Shown here: piece by piece, positions 57,113 through 64,000 of the stretch
How the letters are laid out: every line of letters begins with the position of its first letter
How positions within the stretch are numbered: the stretch's first letter is position 1
Source of the DNA: Anastatus disparis
Taxonomy: Eukaryota; Arthropoda; Insecta; Hymenoptera; Eupelmidae
DNA length: 64,000 bases
NCBI GenBank assembly: GCA_017163975.1
Contig: JAFFSR010000347.1
Location: 2,530,001 to 2,594,000 of the forward strand
Direction: 5' to 3'
Notes under the pieces: generated by a model
Seen by the model: only the letters and a program-made list of their open reading frames with translations
Told to the model about the DNA's origin: nothing
Databases searched by the model: none
Made by a program: the position numbers and the translations under genes

Positions 57113-58254
57113 ATCTTGTTCAATCTTTTAGAGTCGTTATCCCAATGATAAAGAATTATTTTTGTATAATTTTCCAGAGCCGTCCTCTAGTAGTAGAGAG
57201 GGAAATCCGTATTTCAAGCCATCAAGTGAAAAAATGATTTCTTCGAGCTAATCCCCACTTGTATAAGTACAAGTATCCAAACTTGTCTACTATTGATTTT
57301 CACCTATTTCTAATATTTCTAATGTTCGAGAAGTATCCTCACGCGTTGCATGTCGATAACGTAGATCATTGGTAATATATACGCTACTTATAACTTTTAT
57401 TTAAATGTGAATGAATTTTTATATTTCCGTTTCATTTCAAATGAAATGTATTTTGATTTTAAAATGAAATTTAGGAAATTTTGAACTGCAAAAATGTCGA
57501 CTTGAGTTGAAATAAACCTACGACCCTGTGGTCGAGAGGCCAGAACGCATCTGACTTAACCACGGAGTATTCAATAATAAGTTAGTCAGACATTATTAGT
57601 TGTTAATGATAATTAATGATTATCTATAGTAAAAATTATTTATTTTATATACAAATACATTTATAGATTAAAAGTAACCAGGTGTACAAAAATATTAATT
57701 ACAATTTATCAGTATTATTAGAATGTATAATATAGAATTAGCATAAATATAAAAAAATAATATTAATCGACTTTATTAACACAATGCGATAGTGTATAGA
57801 AGTTAGCACTCGAAAGTCGAATATGCAGATTCTTTCAAGTTCGCATAGGAGAGCCGAATTCATACTATCATGCAGGTTTATACAAGTTCAGGAGTCGGCT
57901 AAATTCCAGGAAGTGATCCAGAACCGGCCTAGCATGTCTAATGACATATCGTTTATAAGTATATAATATTTCAATTCAAATCATTTTAATATTCATTATC
58001 TGGTAAACGTTTTTCTATCAAATAAGATGAAAGGATTAAATGGCCATCTCTGTTCAATTTGAAACTTTTTATTTTTCATCATCGTCGTTTTGTTCTTAAT
58101 TAAGAGCCTCTTCAGGAAAACTATAACTAATCAAAATATAAAAGACATTAGAAAGCATATACTTGAGTTACATTATCGCATAGAAAAAAAAATTAATTAT
58201 CACAACGCTCGTGAGATTTTTGAAAAATAATTTAACTCATATTTGTAGTGTTAT
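57113..58254. other. No gene recognised
   Basis: AT-rich. A GC-richer patch at 57528-57570 (CGACCCTGTGGTCGAGAGGC) vaguely recalls a tRNA A box but lacks a B box and a foldable cloverleaf. Confidence 0.4.
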
Positions 58255-58987
58255 GGCTGATTCCATTCAGATTCATGCAGGCCGTCACTGATCGAATTTT
58301 TTTTCCTTCTAAGTAATAAAAATACTTTCTTTTATGTATATAAAGATAAAATTTACCTCGTAGAACGCTCAAAATTTTTTTTTTTTTTTACTACAGCAAT
58401 TTTAAAGTTGGATGTAAAAACGAAAATTCAAAAATTGAAAATGAACCTCTACTTTTAAATGACTATAGCTCCGTCAATTTTTAACCTTTTTGGGCGTTCT
58501 TTTAACGAAAGTGTGCGGAATTCTGTCTAGTTTTGAATGCAATCTCGATTTTTGTACTACAATTTGATCTCACTCAGTTATTTTCCAAAAACCGAAAAAA
58601 GCGATTTTTTTTAAACACGATTTTCTCAAGAACTATATATTTTTTTTCTTTTTTTTAATTTTCATACGATTTTATACATAAAAAATACTAACTTTTAGGG
58701 TAGGTGAGAATATGCGATTTTGCCTTTTTTTTTTTTAACAAATTTTTAAACCTTTTTTTTATATTTTCGATTTTAAAACATTGATACCATGGCGCATCGT
58801 ACTATTTTTCCAACTTTACGTGTTCTTACAACTGTTTTTGTGCTTTTATTTATTAATATATCAAAAATATCAACAATAATCTCTAAAATAAACCCCGCAT
58901 CGAATATTTTGATCAATTAGAACCAAAGTTATGACGATTTATAGTTTAAAAAAAAATGCTGAAACTTTAAATAAATATATTTACTTT

Positions 58988-59045
58988 GAATTTTGAATTT
59001 TGAATTTTGAATTTTGAATTTTAAATTTTGAATTTGAATTTTGAA
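58988..59045. repeat. GAATTTT heptamer microsatellite
   Basis: About eight units of GAATTTT with small variations, just inside the left TIR of the family A element and 3' of the transposase. Confidence 0.9.
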
Positions 59046-59318
59046 AAGGTGAGTTTTTTAAATACTAAAATATATTATTTGGTCATTTTCAATGAACAAA
59101 TAATATGCGATAAAATTAAGAAAGAACACTAATGAATTAAGAACTAATGTGAATAAAAAAATCCGAATTTAAATAAAACCATTCAATTTACTTCTTGCCA
59201 CTCATGTCTCAAAGTTTTGGCAGTGTAGATTTGGTTTCGTTCACTTTTCCAACAAGTGAATCTTTTGAATACCTTTAATTTCTTTTGCATTTCCTAACCA
59301 TTCCATTTTTTTTGTCAG

Positions 59319-61250
59319 TCAAAAAACTTCTAACTCATCCTTGCGGATAACAAGAATGTTAATCGACGGAGTATATTTTGATACGTGAGTGGCGAAATTT
59401 TCAGCGTTTCTAATAAAATCTGCACTCTTCTTAGACAGATTATGCGTGGTAGCATAATGTTTAACTAAACCACCAATACCGTCACAAGCGCCTTTACCAT
59501 GACCTGTTGCAGAAAAAAGCCATTTTCTGCTCACTTTTGAGTTTTGAAGCTCATAGAATTGATATCTATTTTAAAAAAGACAGGCAGCTCCATCGGAAAT
59601 GGTTATGATTTCATCAAGATCTTGCGTAATATGTTTTTGTTTTAAGTAATCGATAATTAAATTTATAGCCATTAGGGCATGAGACGAATCATGTTTAATA
59701 TCGTCGGAGACGGTGACATAACTGACTGTTTTATCATTTCCAAAATAGCATACTGACGTAAATATTAATATTTGGTTTTTACTCCAATGATAGCTTTGAA
59801 TTTCATTTTGAAGCAGAACTGTCCAATTTTTTACAAAATTGACATGAATAACTAATTGGAAGTCATTATTTTTCGCTAAAAGTTTAACCTCTTTAATTGC
59901 TATACGTTGAATTTCTTTGACCAATTTATGAGCTCTTACACTGAGAGCGCGCTCTCTTAACTTTATGAAGAAATTTTCAATTGTGCTAGTTTTATTCAGT
60001 AAATTTGATTTTTCCCAAACACCATAAATTATTTCTTCATATAAATCTTCTTCTGTCAAAGAAATTACTTGTAAATCAATAGAATCTCCAATGGGACATT
60101 CTTTACATTCTCTTAGTACACATTTCATATCATCTTTCGAACAAAAAAGCGAAGAACATATTTTTAATTCTAAATCTGCAATGTCTTGTTTATTCTCTTT
60201 TTTATAATTATTCAAAGCATCTAACATAAGTTTAAGATTCTCGCAGTAAACGCAAAGACACGAATCGGTGGGTGGATGTGGTATAACCCACTTCGGACTT
60301 AAAGCGTAGAATGTTGATTTACCGATTTCAGTTTTCATTTCAGGATTTTCGTCTTTAAATAATTGATATATTTCTTTTATACTTCGCATAAGAAGGCGTT
60401 TGACTTTTTTTGTTCTTATACCATTTTCTTTGATAGATACTGTGTCGCTTTTATTTGCACTTTGATGAGAACAATTAAAATCATCGTTCAGATAATAATC
60501 CTTTACTTGCATTACAATTTCACTATCCAAAGAATGGCCACAATAGTTCTCAGACTGCTTGTAAATTTTTTTATTATTTACCAATGATCGTGCTTGATCA
60601 ATCATATAAATAGTTACATTTGGTAAAACTGATAATAAATAATCTTTGGAAATATCACTTGGTATAATACTCAACAATCGCACTTCCTCAAGAAAATTTG
60701 AACAATTATCTAATGCAATTTTAATATTCTCAAGCCATTTATAATTTGTTTTACATTCATTATTTTCATTTAATGCGGGCAAATCCGTTATATCGTAGAC
60801 TTTCATCATTTTACTTGCTATTTGTGAATCAAATGCATCGTTTATTTTTTTTCTTTTTCGGAGAGCATAAGATTCTCGCATCTTGATATTGATACTTTGA
60901 GGAATTTCAATTGGTGAAATGTTTAATTTCAAACTACTTGAAGTCTCGTTGAGCTGTTCTACCACAGCCTCACTATGAATAAATTCTTCCGAAGATTGTT
61001 GACTGCTTGAAGTCGATGAAATAGGCGCATTTTTCACTTCATCTAATAATATTTTGTAACACGAAGGGCATACTTTATCTTCTCTAGAGAAAGAAGTATT
61101 TGGATACAAGCGCTTCAAAGACTCCATTAGATCACCTAATTCTCTAAGCGGACTTTTGGAGCAATCATAAACAACTTTTTTGTGCCTTTCTTTTAAATCC
61201 TTGCACTTCATTTTAACAATCAGTGATGCCATTATTGATATTCTGTTCAA
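59319..61250 (-). pseudogene. Family A transposase, interrupted by stops
   Basis: Starts MNRISIMASLIVKMKCKDLK (the Met at 61232 is an alternative). N-terminal Cys pattern: YDCSKSPLREL then VCPSCYKIL, a likely zinc-binding fold. The middle has NYCGHSLDSEIVMQVKDYYL, STFYALSPKWVIPHPP and CLCVYCENLKLML. Next come LVIHVNFVKNWTVLL and YHWSKNQILIFTS, ITISDGAACLF and, after a TAA at 59571-59573 in the same frame, TGHGKGACDGIGG. A further TGA at 59319 ends the frame before the expected C-terminus, and more stops follow. Without the stops it spans 643 residues, close to the 665 of the family B protein, with which it shares the C-terminal motifs. The gene has no introns, unlike family B. Confidence 0.85.
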
Positions 61251-61603
61251 TGACAGATCGAAAAAAATAATTCTTCTTAAACAACTTTATTTTTTATCTT
61301 CCTTCTCTTATATTTTTAAACACGTCAAGTCGTTGATGAGAATGCAAAGAACAAATCGTCGCCACCAAGTAGTGACATGCGTCAACTCCCTACGTAATAA
61401 ATTCAAATTCTAGGCGCGAAATTCAAACTGATAAAAAAGTTATATTCTTCAACAAAAAAAATTTTTATTCTAATAATGTACCATAAAAAGAGGATAAATG
61501 GTTATGTATTCTTTCATCAAAATAACTTTGATTTAAATTAAAAAATTTATATCTTCAGATTTTAATCTTTAACGAAAATTGCGTTTTCTTAATGTAAATA
61601 TCA

Positions 61604-62306
61604 TATTTATTTAAAGTTTCAGCATTTTTTTTTTAAATTTTAAATCGTCATAACTTTGGTTTTAATTGATCAAAATATTCGATCCGGGGTTTATTTTAAA
61701 GATTATTATTAATATTTTTGATATATCAATAAATAAAAGCATAAAAATAGTTATAAAAACACGTAAAGTTGGAAAAATAGTACGATGCGCCATGGTATCA
61801 ATGTTTTAAAATCGAAAATATAAAAAAAACGTTTAAAAATCTGTTAAAGAAAAATAAGGCAAAATCGCATATTCTTACCTACCCTGAAAGTTAGTATTTT
61901 TCTATGTATAAAATCATATGAAAATTTAAAAAAAAAAAAATATATAGTTTTTGAGAAAATTGTGTTCGGTTTTTCGTAAATAACTCAGTGAGATCAAATC
62001 GTATTACAAAAATCGATATTGCATTCAAAACTAGACAGAATTCCGCACACTTTCGTTAAAAGAACGCTCAAAAAGGTTAAAAAGTGACGGAGCTATAGTC
62101 ATTTAAAAGTAGAGGTTCATTTTTAATTTTTGAATTTTCGTTTTTACATCTAACACTAAAATTGCTGTAGTAAAAAAAAAAAAATTTTTTGAGCGTTCTA
62201 CGAGGTAAATTTGATTTTTATATACATAATAGAAGGTATTTTTATTACTTAGAAGAAAAAAAAATTCGATCAGTGACGGCCTGCATGAATCCGAATGGAA
62301 TCAGCC
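61604..62306. repeat. Right TIR of family A (transposase 5' side)
   Basis: Inverse of 58255-58979. The segment from here to the start codon (61251-61600) also matches the inner part of both arms of the 6.4-kb palindrome (for example TAGGGAGTTGACGCATGTCA against TAGGGAGTGACATATGCCA), showing that those arms derive from this side. Confidence 0.8.
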
Positions 62307-62516
62307 AACTACAAAAATATCATTAATTTTTTGTAATGCTAAATAGCACCAGTCAAATGAAAAATTTCATTAATTTGTGTAAAAAATATATTATACACAA
62401 TTCAAAGAGAGAACCAATGTGGCTAATATAAAACCAGGCTGAACATCCTTACAAAAATTTAATACCACCGAGTTATCGAAACTGGTCTGGAAAACTTGAT
62501 TACAAAACCAACTTAA

Positions 62517-63296
62517 CCCATTAAAGCCTATGGCCATACCAGTACATATAGAGCCAAACTAACAGCTGGAAGTGTGCCATGGATAAAAAATAGGTTACAC
62601 GTTAATAAACAAATCCGTTAATAAATTATTTCAACAATGTTTTTTCATAAAAAAACTTAAATTTTTAGACATGGCACACATCCGATAATTTGTTTTTCGG
62701 TATCCCGCATTATTTAGCTATAGGCAGAGCCAGGGTACAGATATGTTAATTTATTTATTTAAATTTCACCAATAACCAATTCATATTTTGAGATGTTCTT
62801 ATGCATGTTTTTTCTGTAATTATTCCTGTAGAATCGATTGCTGCTGTCAGATTTTGCAAAAAACTCAATTTAGCAATAATTTATTTAAACAATTTGTTAA
62901 TAAACAAACTATTTCAACAATGTTTCTTTAAGAAAACCTTTTATTTTTAGCTATGGCATACATTCCTCAATTCGGTTTTCTGCATCCCGCATTGTTTAGC
63001 CATGGACGGAGCCAGGGTACAGATATGCTAATTTGTTTATTTGAGTTTCACCAATAAACAATTGATATTCTGACATGCTGTTATACATGTTTTTTATGTA
63101 ATTTTTCCTATTGAATCGGTTGCCATAGTCAAATTTAGCAAAAACTCAATTTTGCAATAATTTTTTTAAACAATATGTTAGTTAACAATTAATGAACTAA
63201 ACAAAAAAATACGTATCATCTATTCTTCATCCATGGCACACTTTTAACTGTTAATTTAGCTCTTTCTGTACTGGTGTGGCCATGGGCGTTAATGGA
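62517..63296. mobile_element. 780-bp piggyBac-like MITE with TTAA flanks
   Basis: TTAA|CCCATTAAAGCCTATGGCC on the left; the inverse of the right end is TTAA|TCCATTAACGCCCATGGCC. TTAA followed by CCC fits piggyBac. The interior has a 282-bp tandem duplication: GAGCCAGGGTACAGATATG at 62727 and 63009. Non-coding. Confidence 0.8.
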
Positions 63297-63300
63297 TTAA

Positions 63301-64000
63301 AGAAACAAAGATAATGATATAATGTATAAAGATAATTAATAATAAAACTAATCAATAAGAAACAGTTAAATTTAGTGAAAAAGAATTAAAAATTAATTTG
63401 ATTAAGATTAAAGAGTGTACATACAAAAAAAAATTTTTTATTAATATAAATATACAGATAATTGAAAATAATAAATTTAAGATGTAATTCCTATGACATA
63501 AGAGGAAATTAATACAAGATGATACAAGAATTATTTATAAAACAAAAATTGATCTACCTAACTGAAGTCTTCAGACTCAACAATTTAGAATAATTTGAAA
63601 AACAACTCGTTAAGACTTCGTTTCGTAAATAAAGCCTTCTCATACCCGTTTCAAAATTTACTATTTTATAACGAAAATATTAATTTTTCTTCACTGTGTG
63701 TGCAAAACTCGGCTTCGCCTATGAGGTTTCCGGATGCAAAGTAACCCATTCCCGTTCAGTCTAGAAGATGTGCGCAAAGTGCTTTACTTTGCGCACTAGT
63801 GAGCAAAGCACTTTGCTTTGTGTTTTGTTATGGTTTTATTATTTCATTTATCATTTTGACTCGTGAGATTGTCACCCTTGCTTCGCTCGAGCGACAAACT
63901 TCTTACTTGTTGAAAATCTTCAAAGCTTTGATCACTTTCGTTTTGCACTTGCGGTTAAAAAAATTAAGGTTTGATACAAGTCCGCCATGCATATATTCCC
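63301..64000. other. AT-rich end of the window with hairpin repeats
   Basis: GTGCGCAAAGTGCTTTACTT with inverse AAAGCACTTTGCTTTGTG (63771-63825) forms a hairpin. CTTCGCTCGAGCGACAA (63880-63896) resembles the repeat at 10910. TTCGTAAATAAAGCCTT (63624) resembles the core of the element at 4690-5631. No gene. Confidence 0.45.

Larger units (their letters stand above)
58255..62306. mobile_element. 4.05-kb long-TIR DNA transposon (family A), nearly complete
   Basis: Ends GGCTGATTCCATTCAG at 58255 and its inverse ending at 62306. The inverted repeats run to about 58979 (left) and from about 61606 (right), roughly 0.7 kb. The interior holds one intronless minus-strand transposase frame. The same terminus forms the arms of the palindrome at 6397-8844. 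A perfect target duplication is not seen; TTGTAGT occurs inverted just outside both ends, so the true ends may be a few bases further out. Confidence 0.85.

Noticed and set aside
57525..57575. tRNA-like segment (GTGGTCGAGAGGCC)
   Set aside because: It resembles an A box only; I find no B box and no cloverleaf with acceptor pairing.

Overview
This window is AT-rich eukaryotic DNA, almost certainly from an arthropod and most likely an insect. The evidence is the mix of elements: a Bel/Pao LTR retrotransposon, non-LTR retrotransposon pieces, hAT, piggyBac-like and TA-target MITEs, two Polinton/Maverick remnants and a spliced transposase gene. I cannot name the species. I recognise no host gene, rRNA, tRNA, CRISPR array or bacterial-style operon. 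The window reads as a graveyard of nested mobile elements, most of them bounded by inverted repeats.

Layout. Bases 1-770 hold a broken endonuclease domain of a non-LTR retrotransposon. Bases 1548-4483 are a TIR-bounded element made largely of a 69-bp tandem repeat. Three inverted-repeat elements abut between 4690 and 8844; the last is a nearly perfect 2.4-kb palindrome carrying a fragment of a transposase. From 11085 to 20443 lies a 9.36-kb transposon with inverted repeats of more than 2 kb and a four-exon minus-strand transposase gene whose exons join in frame over 665 codons. Smaller inverted-repeat elements are nested in it, outside the exons.

Bases 21105-30030 are a compact, decayed Polinton/Maverick: polymerase B C-terminal half, integrase, fibre-like protein, packaging ATPase, PLA2-like/basic protein, adenain-like protease and capsid pieces. 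It has matching TIRs starting AG and a near-perfect 6-bp target duplication. Every enzyme in it is broken or has lost catalytic residues. Bases 30.4-36.9 kb hold non-LTR remnants, a hAT remnant and a MITE. Bases 38965-41666 are a non-coding palindrome with 1.23-kb arms. Bases 43-47 kb hold several MITEs. Bases 47.5-51.5 kb are a decayed Bel/Pao element with a TA-flanked MITE inside gag.

Bases 51798-52440 are a lone copy of the terminal repeat of the 9.36-kb element. Bases 53889-56410 are a 2.5-kb inverted-repeat element carrying only an N-terminal Polinton polymerase segment. Bases 58255-62306 are a second long-TIR transposon, related by its transposase to the 9.36-kb element and by its ends to the palindrome at 6.4 kb. 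A piggyBac-like MITE follows at 62517-63296.

The most interesting theme is the pair of long-TIR transposon families sharing one transposase type (motif HGKGACDG): one copy with an apparently complete spliced gene, one nearly complete copy with stops, one fold-back derivative and one isolated terminal repeat, all in 64 kb.
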